From positions 1 to 38,818 of the forward strand of contig JBMSKF010000010.1 of the NCBI GenBank assembly GCA_049419605.1: 38,818 bases of DNA, in the 5' to 3' direction. This DNA is from UBA970 sp049419605. Its GTDB lineage: Bacteria > Bacillota_I > Bacilli_A > RFN20 > CAG-826. Under the pieces are notes generated by a model. It ran no database searches and was not told where the DNA came from. It worked only from the letters and a program-made list of their open reading frames with translations. Below, one piece after another: positions 7,100 through 15,644 of this stretch (position 1 is its first letter; each line of letters opens with the position of its first letter). The position numbers and the translations under genes were made by a program.

Positions 7100-9026
7100 C
7101 AATTTGGGTATCAAAAGTATCAATTTGTTGTTCAACTTTGAGTTCGGCAAATTGATTCATATAGAGCTTATAATATGTCCCTTTTTTGGCGATTAAATCT
7201 CGATGACTACCATCCTCGATAATTCGACCTTCTGCCATCACTAAAATGCGATCTGCATCAACGATGGTTGAAAGGCGATGGGCAATCACGATTGAAGTGC
7301 GGCCTTTTAAAGTCTTTGTAATTGCTTTTTGAATCATCGCCTCAGTTTCCGTATCAATTGAAGAAGTTGCTTCATCTAAAATCATAATCGTTGGATTGCG
7401 AATAATCGCTCTGGCAAATGCAATTAATTGCTTTTGGCCTACGGATAAATCACTGCCACCATCTTTTAAGATCGTATCGTAACCTTGAGGTAATGCAGTG
7501 ATAAATTCATGAGCTCCAACTGTTTTACTTGCTGAAATCATTTCTTCGTCAGTTGCATTTAATTTTCCGTATTTTATGTTTTTACGGATGCTTCCGGAAA
7601 AGATAAATGGAGTTTGTTGGACATACCCTAGATGATGGCGTAACCAACCAACAGAACGAGTACGATAATCTTGACCATCAATCAATAATTCACCAACACT
7701 GGGTTCATAGAATCTACACAATAGATTTACTGTAGTGGATTTACCGCTGCCAGTTTCTCCAACAATAGCAATGGTTTGGCCTTTTGGAATGATTAAATTC
7801 ATATCATGAATGATTTGGGTACCAGGATTATAGGAAAAGGAGACATGCTTAAATTCGATATCACCTTTCATGTTTTCATAGGCGTCAATTTTAGGGTTTA
7901 GAAGTGTGCCATATTTGGCAATAACTTCTGGCGTATCGTTTATCACAGGTTTTGTTTCAATTAATGAAAGTATTTTTTCTACTGAGGATTGCGATGCCAT
8001 CAATTCCGTAAACAAATCTACGAATTCTTGAATGGGGGTATATAACGCAGAAACGAAACCAATGAATAATACAAAAATAGATACATCATAAAGGATGGTG
8101 TTTGAAAGCATCAAGGCCGATCCAACAAAGATAACGATTGCGGTTGTGATGGTCGATATCAGCGTGACAGAGGGATAAAAAAACGCTTGCGTTTTAGCAG
8201 TTTTCCAAGCTTTATCGCGAATGTCGGTTACAATCTCGTTAGCCTCTTTTTGAACGTTATTTTCTATCGACAGGGTTTTGATTGTTTTCGCACCGGCAAT
8301 GACTTCTGCAAGCCAAGCCACGTATTTTGAAAACGCATTTCTTGCATTTCGAGATAAATTCAAAATTCTAAATTGGAAATAAGGCGCAATGAAAATCATG
8401 ATTGGAACCGTTGCAAGTAAGACCAGCGACATTTGCCAAGAAATAGTGAACATAGTAATGAGGATAAAAACTAATTCAAACGTGATCCATACAAATCGGG
8501 TAATGCCCCAAGAAATCATATCGGAGATTTTACTCGTGTCGGATTGCAGTCTAGCAATTAGCCACCCAGAAGAAGTTTTATCAAAATAAGAAAATGATAG
8601 TTTTTGAACTTGGGCGAAAGCATCTTCACGGATGTGAATATAAACGGACATTTCTAAATAGTTGGTGGTAAAAAATAATAAATAGATAGCAATCGCTCTA
8701 ATCAAAATGCCTACAGCAATCAGCGTAATATAACCCACATAATTCGTGGAAAATTCTATCCCAAAAAGTAACGACACATTGATTTGTAATTCGGAGATGA
8801 GATTATCACCCATGGCACCTTGATTTTCTAACGTTGTTAAAGCCCTGATAATACCACGATTTAATAAAGGAATTAAACTTCCATCATGAAATGTAATAAA
8901 TAACATCAACGTCAGCATCACGATTAAAAGACCATAGCGCTTAAAGGCGTACTTTGCAATTTTTCCCCAACTGGAAAAATTCAATTTTTTCGATAATGAT
9001 TCTTCTTCAAATGAAAAACTCGCCAT
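7083..9026 (-). CDS. ABC exporter subunit, consensus ATPase site
   Basis: This 647-residue half-transporter has six membrane helices (about 32-330) and an ATPase domain: Walker A GETGSGKST (423-431), Q-loop region YVQQTPF, signature LSVGQ (527-531), Walker B IMILDE with catalytic Glu552, and switch His583. The signature is degenerate (Val for Gly), while Walker A/B are canonical. The partner gene just upstream shows the complementary pattern, so the pair should form a heterodimer of the LmrCD/BmrCD/TM287-288 type, exporting drugs, lipids or peptides. It starts two bases after the partner's stop. Its end overlaps the convergent gtrA-like gene. Confidence 0.92.
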   Translation of the reverse strand: MASFSFEEESLSKKLNFSSWGKIAKYAFKRYGLLIVMLTLMLFITFHDGSLIPLLNRGIIRALTTLENQGAMGDNLISELQINVSLLFGIEFSTNYVGYITLIAVGILIRAIAIYLLFFTTNYLEMSVYIHIREDAFAQVQKLSFSYFDKTSSGWLIARLQSDTSKISDMISWGITRFVWITFELVFILITMFTISWQMSLVLLATVPIMIFIAPYFQFRILNLSRNARNAFSKYVAWLAEVIAGAKTIKTLSIENNVQKEANEIVTDIRDKAWKTAKTQAFFYPSVTLISTITTAIVIFVGSALMLSNTILYDVSIFVLFIGFVSALYTPIQEFVDLFTELMASQSSVEKILSLIETKPVINDTPEVIAKYGTLLNPKIDAYENMKGDIEFKHVSFSYNPGTQIIHDMNLIIPKGQTIAIVGETGSGKSTTVNLLCRFYEPSVGELLIDGQDYRTRSVGWLRHHLGYVQQTPFIFSGSIRKNIKYGKLNATDEEMISASKTVGAHEFITALPQGYDTILKDGGSDLSVGQKQLIAFARAIIRNPTIMILDEATSSIDTETEAMIQKAITKTLKGRTSIVIAHRLSTIVDADRILVMAEGRIIEDGSHRDLIAKKGTYYKLYMNQFAELKVEQQIDTFDTQIATLKS

Positions 9027-9028
9027 GG

Positions 9029-10801
9029 TTATACCATCCTCGTTTGGATCTCAAAAATTCGTTTATAGAGTCCATCTTCTTTAATTAACGCTTCGTGTTT
9101 GCCGACTTGGACAATTCTGCCTTTGTCTAATACAACGATTTTATCAGCGTCTTTCGCAGTCGCGACTCGATGAGTAATGATTAAAGTGGTCGATCGTTCT
9201 TGACGTTTCTTTAATGCAGTGCGAATATTCATATCCGTTTCAGTATCGACTGCAGATAATGAATCATCAAACACTAAAATTGGTGCTTTAGAAATGATGG
9301 TTCTGGCAATGACAAGGCGTTGTTTTTGGCCCCCAGATAACGTCACCCCTTTTTCACCAACACGGGTGTCATATCCATCTTTGAAATTAATGATTGATTT
9401 GTGGATGTCTGCAATTTGAGCTGCTTTTTGAATATCTTCAGCGGTGGCATTGCTATTGGCGATTTTGAGATTATTAATAATGGTTTTAGAGAATAAAAAA
9501 GGTTCCTGTAATACGGTTGCGATTTGTCTACGAATGTGTTCTTTAGCAATGGTATTTAATTCATGACCATCAATTTGAATCGATCCAGAGGTGTAATCAT
9601 AAAGACGAGTTAATAAATGCGAAAGCGTTGACTTACCTGATCCGGTCTTTCCCATAATTGCCACGGTTTCACCAGGCTTAATTGATAAACTAAAATTCTT
9701 GATGACAACTTCGTCACTATCATCATAATTAAATGACATATTTTTAAATTCAATTGCTCCTTGAATGGTTGGTCGTTGGCCTGATTCAATATCTTCTAAG
9801 GGCTGATTAAGAATGGTATTAAGGCGATCAATGGATGCCATTGCTTGTGCAAGGTTAGATAAGGTCATCGCCACATCACGAACTGGCCACACCACTTGGC
9901 CAACAAATTGTAAGGCCACTACAAAGGTGCCAACTGATATATCTCCGGTAACTGTTAGATAAACCCCAAACGCAGAAGTTAAGGCAATTTGACCAAAAAC
10001 TAAAATGTCAGTTGAAGAAAAGAAGAACGAACTCGTTAAACGCCATTTAATAAATTTCTTACGGTAATCATTTAAGTGTTCTTTAAAATCCTTAATTTCA
10101 TAAGTTTCATTATTATATGCTTTTACTAATCGAATACCTGACAACGTTTCTTCAATTTTAGCCGATACTAAACCATCGCTATCTTCAGTGACTTTAAAGA
10201 GTTTTCTGACTCGTTTGATCAAAATAAATGCATATAAAAACATGATTGGTAAAACAATCGTACTTGATAAAGCAATTTGCCAAGAGACGGTTAATAGAAT
10301 TGAAAAAGCAATGGTTGTAAGAAAGATTGTGTAGACGATTGAATTCACTTGTCTTACCAAGAAATTTTTAACGATATCGAGGTCTCTTGTACAAGTTTGA
10401 ATTAAGTCCCCACTTTTGTTCTTTTTAATATAAGCGTAAGGTAGCCTTTCAATATGGTAAAAAAGGTCAAGTTGAATTTCTCTACCTAAATTCACATCCA
10501 TGAGCCCGCGAATAATCAAACGAGAAAAAAACATTAATGCTCTAGATAATCCTAAAAATATGATAAAAAGAGAAAGTAACCAAATGTTTTGAGAGAGGAA
10601 AACTTGGCCCCCTAATAAATTCGTTAAGAAAGTGTCAATTGGACCTGAAGGTGGAATACCTTGAAGTGTATCCACTAAAATTTTTGTACTGAAATTAGCT
10701 AATAGTAAAAATGTTAATGCAAAAAATAGAATAATAAATGAAAAAAGATAACGTTTTCGATACCCTTTTGTAAAGCGATATAACAGTCTTAAATACTTCA
10801 T
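9029..10801 (-). CDS. ABC exporter subunit, degenerate ATPase site
   Basis: This 590-residue half-transporter has six membrane helices (about 18-320) and an ATPase domain: Walker A GKTGSGKST (384-392), Q-loop VLQEPF, canonical signature LSGGQ (488-492), Walker B ILVFDD, switch His544. The catalytic Glu after Walker B is replaced by Asp513, the classic mark of the weak-hydrolysis subunit in heterodimeric exporters. It is first in a two-gene minus-strand operon. TATAAT lies 18 bases upstream of ATG; the roughly 12-base leader has no Shine-Dalgarno. Confidence 0.92.
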   Translation of the reverse strand: MKYLRLLYRFTKGYRKRYLFSFIILFFALTFLLLANFSTKILVDTLQGIPPSGPIDTFLTNLLGGQVFLSQNIWLLSLFIIFLGLSRALMFFSRLIIRGLMDVNLGREIQLDLFYHIERLPYAYIKKNKSGDLIQTCTRDLDIVKNFLVRQVNSIVYTIFLTTIAFSILLTVSWQIALSSTIVLPIMFLYAFILIKRVRKLFKVTEDSDGLVSAKIEETLSGIRLVKAYNNETYEIKDFKEHLNDYRKKFIKWRLTSSFFFSSTDILVFGQIALTSAFGVYLTVTGDISVGTFVVALQFVGQVVWPVRDVAMTLSNLAQAMASIDRLNTILNQPLEDIESGQRPTIQGAIEFKNMSFNYDDSDEVVIKNFSLSIKPGETVAIMGKTGSGKSTLSHLLTRLYDYTSGSIQIDGHELNTIAKEHIRRQIATVLQEPFLFSKTIINNLKIANSNATAEDIQKAAQIADIHKSIINFKDGYDTRVGEKGVTLSGGQKQRLVIARTIISKAPILVFDDSLSAVDTETDMNIRTALKKRQERSTTLIITHRVATAKDADKIVVLDKGRIVQVGKHEALIKEDGLYKRIFEIQTRMV

Positions 10802-10819
10802 AATTATTTAACATGATTT

Positions 10820-10848
10820 ATTATACAACTTTCTATTTTGTTGTGTAA
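10820..10848 (-). promoter_or_regulatory. Promoter of the ABC exporter operon
   Basis: On the minus strand TTACAC (10848-10843), 17-base spacer, TATAAT (10825-10820). An imperfect inverted repeat, TACACAAC ... GTTGTATA, has its arms over the -35 and -10 boxes and could be a repressor operator. The 145-base gap is shared with the divergent flippase-like gene. Confidence 0.6.
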
Positions 10849-10909
10849 AAAAGTGCCTAAATAAGCATAAAATCAATCTCATTTACAAAAGTATTAATCT
10901 ATGGTCTTG

Positions 10910-10918
10910 TGTTATAAT
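10910..10918 (+). promoter_or_regulatory. Extended -10 promoter of the flippase-GT-recX-yhaM unit
   Basis: TGT-TATAAT (10910-10918) is an extended -10 element, which can work without a good -35; none is seen. The start would be near 10925, leaving about 22 bases before ATG 10948 with only a weak AAGAAG Shine-Dalgarno. Confidence 0.6.
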
Positions 10919-10947
10919 TACAATGTTCTTTATAACCCCAAGAAGAT

Positions 10948-12282
10948 ATGAATGTAACTCAAACTGAAACCCAATCAAAATTAGAAAAACCTTCCTCTAC
11001 TAAAAAGTACAAACTGAATCTTTTTATTATCTTTTTGGTGGCTTTTGGATTTACTGCATTTACGTTATTTACTGATGGAAACTTGGATGCAGTTATTGAA
11101 GCTTTTTCTCAAGCTAATTTATGGATTATTGCCTTGATTCTCTTGGTAATGGGCCTCAATATATTCTTTGAAGCAGTTATATTATTTATACTTGCTCGCT
11201 TGTACACCACTCGTTATAGCATTAAAAGAGCCATCAATAACTTTTTTATTGGTGCATTCTTTTCGCACATAACTCCTTCTGGGACTGGTGGACAATTCGC
11301 TCAAGCTTATGCATTTAGTCGACAAGGTATGGATATTGCCAATGCTGCTTCGATCTTAGTCATGCATTTTCTTTTATCTCAGATTGCTCAAGTTGTTTTT
11401 GGTGGGCTTGCGTTGATATTTCGATTTGAAAAATTTCTATCAATTACAGAAGCTGTTAATTTTGGATCGATCTCAATACCGATTATTTACTTATCTCTGC
11501 TTGGATTTTTAATTAATTTTCTTGTTATATTTTTCATATTGATTTTGGCTAAATCTCGTTTTATTCATCGAACGATTGTTAATAGCATCGTTGCGTTGCT
11601 TGGTAAATTGAAACTATTGAAAAATGCTGAAGCGGTCAAATCAAACTTGTCTATACAAATTGAAAACTTCAGAATTGAAAGTAAACGATTACAATCAAAC
11701 ACCCCGGTGACCGTTGTGTTATTCATTCTATTTTTCCTTCGTTTATCACTAACGTATTCCATCCCATATTTGTCTGCAGTTGCACTTCCTACCATTGACT
11801 TATCTCAAACCAATTTATTAGATGGTGTTTTTATGACTGCCTATTTGAATGTCATCATTTATTTTGCCCCTCTGCCAGGATCTGTAGGATTTTCTGAATT
11901 CTTTTTCTCTTATCTCTTTCAAAGCTTATTTGGCGGCTATGCCCAAACCATTGCCCCACAATTAATTTGGCGAGGTGTGACGTTCTATTTAACATTAATC
12001 ATTGGTGCAATCAGTGTTATCGCCTTTAATATCGGTAACAAAGATGCAAAACTTACGCAAAACACCCAAACTTTTGTTGAATTACAAAAGTCTACTATTG
12101 AAATTCGTAGACAAACTGCAGAGCTCATGTTTTCGACAGGAGAAATGTCCTCAGTTAAGATTCGAAATCGATTCTCAAAAATGGCGCGTGATTTTTTTGG
12201 TTTTAAACCGAAAAAGCTTGATCGTTATGGAAATGTCATTCATACCGATGAAATCAATAAAAAGAAATTGAAAGACAAGTAA
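10948..12282 (+). CDS. Flippase-like membrane protein (LPG synthase TM/UPF0104 family)
   Basis: The 444-residue protein has about eight membrane segments (residues 25-350) and a charged cytoplasmic tail of about 80 residues. FFIGAFFSHITPSGTGGQFAQAYAF near residues 94-118 is the family signature also found in the membrane half of MprF lysyl-PG synthases and in YbhN/AglD-type proteins; the aminoacyl-transferase half is absent. It is one base upstream of a lipid-type glycosyltransferase gene, which suggests a role in moving or making glycolipids. It is not a proven flippase. Confidence 0.85.
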   Translation: MNVTQTETQSKLEKPSSTKKYKLNLFIIFLVAFGFTAFTLFTDGNLDAVIEAFSQANLWIIALILLVMGLNIFFEAVILFILARLYTTRYSIKRAINNFFIGAFFSHITPSGTGGQFAQAYAFSRQGMDIANAASILVMHFLLSQIAQVVFGGLALIFRFEKFLSITEAVNFGSISIPIIYLSLLGFLINFLVIFFILILAKSRFIHRTIVNSIVALLGKLKLLKNAEAVKSNLSIQIENFRIESKRLQSNTPVTVVLFILFFLRLSLTYSIPYLSAVALPTIDLSQTNLLDGVFMTAYLNVIIYFAPLPGSVGFSEFFFSYLFQSLFGGYAQTIAPQLIWRGVTFYLTLIIGAISVIAFNIGNKDAKLTQNTQTFVELQKSTIEIRRQTAELMFSTGEMSSVKIRNRFSKMARDFFGFKPKKLDRYGNVIHTDEINKKKLKDK

Positions 12283-12283
12283 G

Positions 12284-13447
12284 ATGAAAATCGCACTTTT
12301 CTCAGATACTTTTCCTCCAGAAATTAACGGTGTTTCTGTTAGTGTAGGACTCCACCAAAAAGTTTTAAAGATTCAGGGCCATGAAGTCCTTGTTGTGACC
12401 ACCAATCCTTTTGGTAAAGATACAAGTATTGAATCTGATATGATTCGTGTACCAGGCGTAGAATTAAAAAAGTTATATGGCTATCGAATGTCTAGTTTTT
12501 TTAATGCGAAAGCATATCAATATATTCGTAAATGGAAACCAGACGTCATTCATATACACACCGATGCTGGTATAGGTATTTTTGGTAAGATTGCAGCTTT
12601 TTTTCTAAAAAGACCAACTGTGGTTACGTATCACACGATGTATGAAGATTACACTCATTATGCCGGATTTTTAAAAGGTCTAGCCTCAAGGGTTGTGAAA
12701 CAATTTTCTCGCTCCATTGCAGAACAATGCACAGAATTTATATCGCCTTCGATGAAAACCAAAGAGAAAATTAGAAGTTATGGTGTTGAACGATATATCA
12801 ATATCGTTCCCACTGGAATTGATTTTTCAAGGTTTGAATTTGATAATCTAGATCCCTTAAAAATTGATGCATTAAGAAGGAAATGGACAAAGCCCGGAGA
12901 AAAGATTGTACTTTCACTAGGTAGGGTCGCAAAAGAAAAAAGCATGGATGTTATTATAAAAGGCTTTGCCGCTTATCTAAAAAAACCGCATCCACCAACA
13001 CGTTTATTGATGGTAGGAGATGGTCCAGATCGTCGAGATTTAGTTCAATTAGTGAAAGATCTTCAATTAGATAATGAAATTCAATTTGTTGGAGCAGTCC
13101 CAATACAAGATGTTCCTTACTATTATCAATTAGCAGATGTTTTTGCTTCTGCCAGTTTAACAGAAACCCAAGGGTTAACTTTCATGGAGGCAATGGTATC
13201 CAAACGAATGGTGTTATGTCGATATGATGAAAATCTAGCAGCATTAATTCGCCATCAAGAAACGGGTTTTATCTTTACAGATAGTGAAGATTTTGCTCGT
13301 CAGCTCACCAATATCTTTGCGCTTGATGAGACAAAACGCAACGCGATGTTTATCAACATTGATGCTGCAGTAAAACCATATGCCTTAACGACTTTTTATG
13401 AAAATTTATTAGAGGTATATCACCGTGCCATACGGCAATACTGGTAA
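12284..13447 (+). CDS. GT4 glycosyltransferase, probably diacylglycerol glucosyltransferase
   Basis: This 387-residue protein has the GT-B fold layout: N-domain opening KIALFSDTFPPEINGVSVSV, then HIHTDAGIG and YHTMYEDYTHYAG (about residues 112-126), the C-domain donor site LSLGRVAKEKSMD (about 205-217), and the retaining EX7E motif ETQGLTFME (about 296-304). The N-terminal signature resembles alpha-monoglucosyldiacylglycerol synthases of Acholeplasma and related LafB/CpoA-type enzymes. It probably adds glucose to diacylglycerol or phosphatidyl lipids at the inner membrane face. It starts one base after the flippase-like gene and overlaps recX by 23 bases. Substrate is inferred. Confidence 0.85.
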   Translation: MKIALFSDTFPPEINGVSVSVGLHQKVLKIQGHEVLVVTTNPFGKDTSIESDMIRVPGVELKKLYGYRMSSFFNAKAYQYIRKWKPDVIHIHTDAGIGIFGKIAAFFLKRPTVVTYHTMYEDYTHYAGFLKGLASRVVKQFSRSIAEQCTEFISPSMKTKEKIRSYGVERYINIVPTGIDFSRFEFDNLDPLKIDALRRKWTKPGEKIVLSLGRVAKEKSMDVIIKGFAAYLKKPHPPTRLLMVGDGPDRRDLVQLVKDLQLDNEIQFVGAVPIQDVPYYYQLADVFASASLTETQGLTFMEAMVSKRMVLCRYDENLAALIRHQETGFIFTDSEDFARQLTNIFALDETKRNAMFINIDAAVKPYALTTFYENLLEVYHRAIRQYW

Positions 13448-14225
13448 AATTATTGAATCCATTTCTTCAAAAAGGAAGCATATTGTCATTACTTTTTTAA
13501 CGGGAGAAACCCTCACCATTACCCCAGACCAATTTACACAAGGCTATTACTATGTAGGCAAAGTCCTTGGTTCTAAGGAATATGAAGATATTATTCAAGC
13601 TAGTCAAACCCAACCTTTGATTGAGTATGGTTTTAAATTACTTTCAAAAGGAAGATATGCTGAATACCAAATTCGTGAAAAACTATATCATCGTAAAGCG
13701 ACGAAACCACAAGTAGATGAAGTCATTGAAAGATTAAAGCAAGCCCACTTAATTGATGATCAAACCCTCATGAAAGATTGGGTTCATCATTTTCAATTAC
13801 GTGGATATGGTGAACGCGTCATTCAAGAAAAACTATTTGAAAAGAAATTCTCCAAAGCATTGATTCAAACGATCATACTTGATCAAGACATTGAGAAGGA
13901 TAAAATCTCTCAATTGGCCTTCCAATTGAACCAAAAATACAAACGATTCAGTCAACGTTTACGCGTTGAGACTATCAAAAGACGTTTACTTGAAAGAGGA
14001 TATCCTACCCCATTAATTTTATCGGCATTAACTAAACTTCCTGAGGAAGATCCTCAACAAGAGAAGGCCAATTTGTTAGAAGATATTCAAAAAGCAAAAC
14101 GATTATATAAGAAACGTTTTCAAGGCTATGCGCTACAAGAAAAACTAATTAACTTTCTGCTTCGAAAAGGCTATAATTATTCCATTATTAAGCGACAATT
14201 AAAGGAGTTTCATCATGGCGATTAA
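13425..14225 (+). CDS. recX: RecX, regulator of RecA
   Basis: The 266-residue length fits the long Firmicute RecX. The tandem three-helix repeats are visible: LLSKGRYAEYQIREKLYHR (about 72-90), IDDQTLMKDWVHHFQLRGYG (about 109-128) and repeated RRLLERGYP / LLRKGYNYS segments. RecX binds RecA filaments and limits their activity. The start is GTG 13425, eight bases after GAGG, and overlaps the glycosyltransferase end. It is in a run with yhaM, far from recA in this window, as in Bacillus. Confidence 0.85.
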   Translation: MPYGNTGKIIESISSKRKHIVITFLTGETLTITPDQFTQGYYYVGKVLGSKEYEDIIQASQTQPLIEYGFKLLSKGRYAEYQIREKLYHRKATKPQVDEVIERLKQAHLIDDQTLMKDWVHHFQLRGYGERVIQEKLFEKKFSKALIQTIILDQDIEKDKISQLAFQLNQKYKRFSQRLRVETIKRRLLERGYPTPLILSALTKLPEEDPQQEKANLLEDIQKAKRLYKKRFQGYALQEKLINFLLRKGYNYSIIKRQLKEFHHGD

Positions 14226-15144
14226 AGATTTTAAAGATGGCCAGGCAATTAAACAAGCCTTTTTAGTTAGTAATCTTAGTAAAGGGGTTACCGCTTCAGG
14301 ACAGCCTTACTTAACACTCACCTTACAAGATAAAACCGGCCAAATAGAAGGTAAGTTTTGGGATGTGAAACCTGAAATTGAATCGATGATTGAGTTAGGT
14401 GCGTTTTTAATGGTCGATGGGGATGTATCCGCTTATCGACAAATCCTACAAATTCGTATTAATTCGGTTCAAAGATTAAATCCGGAAACCATCAAACTAG
14501 AAGAATTCACAATGTCAGCACCAGTGCCGCTTAAACAATTAGAAGAAGAGCTGGCCAACACCATCAAAAAAATCAAAGATAGCGATTACGCTTTATTGAC
14601 ACAAACGCTTATCGATCAACATTATGATGCCTTTATCACCTATCCTGCCGCCGTTAGAAATCATCATGAATATACTTCTGGACTGATCTTCCACACCTTA
14701 TCGATGATTAAAGTTGCTGAAGCATTAATGCCTTTATATCCAAAATTGAATCCTTCCTTAATTTATGCTGGGATTCTTTTACATGATTTAGGCAAAACCA
14801 TTGAATTTACTGGAGCAGTCATCCCTAAATACAGTATTGAAGGAAAGTTAATCGGTCACCTTCAATATATGGCATCTAAAATTCAAGCACTTGGGGAAAC
14901 ATTAAAATTGGATCGAGAAAAAGTGATGTTATTACAACACATTGTCCTCGCGCACCACGGTAAACCTGAATTTGGCAGTGCAGTTCCTCCATTAACGAAA
15001 GAAGCTTTATTTGTTCATATGGTGGATGACTTTGATGCAAAAATGACCATGATTGACAAAGCCTTAGACCAAACGGACCATGGTCAATTTACCAACCGTA
15101 TTTTTCCATTGGAAGATCGTAGTTTCTATAAACCTAAAAAATAA
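14215..15144 (+). CDS. yhaM: YhaM-type 3'-5' exoribonuclease (OB fold + HD domain)
   Basis: The 309-residue protein has an N-terminal OB fold (about 10-95, including YLTLTLQDKTGQIEGKFWD) and an HD hydrolase domain: HHEYTSGLIFHTLSM (about 147-161), LLHDLGKTIE with the HD pair (about 191-200), and AHHG near 244. Bacillus YhaM/Cbf1 is 314 residues and is a Mn-dependent exonuclease on RNA and ssDNA. AAAGGAG is seven bases before ATG; the gene overlaps recX by 11 bases. The HIT gene and a prsA-like gene follow, the same set of neighbours as in Bacillus. Confidence 0.92.
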   Translation: MAIKDFKDGQAIKQAFLVSNLSKGVTASGQPYLTLTLQDKTGQIEGKFWDVKPEIESMIELGAFLMVDGDVSAYRQILQIRINSVQRLNPETIKLEEFTMSAPVPLKQLEEELANTIKKIKDSDYALLTQTLIDQHYDAFITYPAAVRNHHEYTSGLIFHTLSMIKVAEALMPLYPKLNPSLIYAGILLHDLGKTIEFTGAVIPKYSIEGKLIGHLQYMASKIQALGETLKLDREKVMLLQHIVLAHHGKPEFGSAVPPLTKEALFVHMVDDFDAKMTMIDKALDQTDHGQFTNRIFPLEDRSFYKPKK

Positions 15145-15149
15145 TTTTT

Positions 15150-15572
15150 TTATTTAATTGCCGCTTTAAGTTGATCAACGAGCAAAGGTAAGTTTAAACC
15201 TTCTTTTTGATTTTGCTGCATCATTTCAATTTTTAATCGATCATTTGGACCAAATCTAGGAATCACATGCACATGAAAATGCATCACAGATTGTCCGGCT
15301 GCTTGCATTGCATTTGAGAGAATGTTGACCCCTTTAGCCTCTAAGATTTGAACTTGCGCCTGACCAATCCTTTGCGCAACATTCATCACATGATTCATTA
15401 TTAATTTAGGCGTATTCAAAAAGTGATCATAATGAGATTTTGGTACAACAAGAGTATGACCATGCGTGGTTTGATTGATATCTAAAAAGGCAATGACGTC
15501 GTGATCTTCATAAATTCGATGGGAAGGTATTGCTCCTTCAATGATGCTACAAAAGATACATTTTCCTGTCAT
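15150..15572 (-). CDS. hit: HIT family nucleotide-binding hydrolase
   Basis: This 140-residue protein opens with the Zn-type CIFCSI motif and ends its core with the histidine triad HFHVHVIP (about residues 99-106). Middle stretches FLDINQTTHGHTLVVPKSHY are typical of bacterial HIT/Hint proteins, which hydrolyse nucleoside phosphoramidates or dinucleotides. GGAGGT lies eight bases before ATG. It is convergent with yhaM (five-base gap) and lies downstream of two PrsA-like genes, separated from them by a terminator. Confidence 0.95.
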   Translation of the reverse strand: MTGKCIFCSIIEGAIPSHRIYEDHDVIAFLDINQTTHGHTLVVPKSHYDHFLNTPKLIMNHVMNVAQRIGQAQVQILEAKGVNILSNAMQAAGQSVMHFHVHVIPRFGPNDRLKIEMMQQNQKEGLNLPLLVDQLKAAIK

Positions 15573-15587
15573 AAATTGACCTCCATA

Positions 15588-15622
15588 GAAATAAAAAATA
15601 AGGAGATTGCTCTCCTTATTTT
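15588..15622 (-). terminator. Terminator after the PrsA-like operon
   Basis: AAAATAAGGAGA (15595-15606) and TCTCCTTATTTT (15611-15622) are a perfect 12-bp stem with a TTGC loop. Read on the minus strand it is followed by a T-rich tract. It separates the lipoprotein genes from hit; no strong hit promoter was found, so partial read-through is likely. Confidence 0.8.
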
Positions 15623-15644
15623 AACATGCTTAATTTAGAATGTT

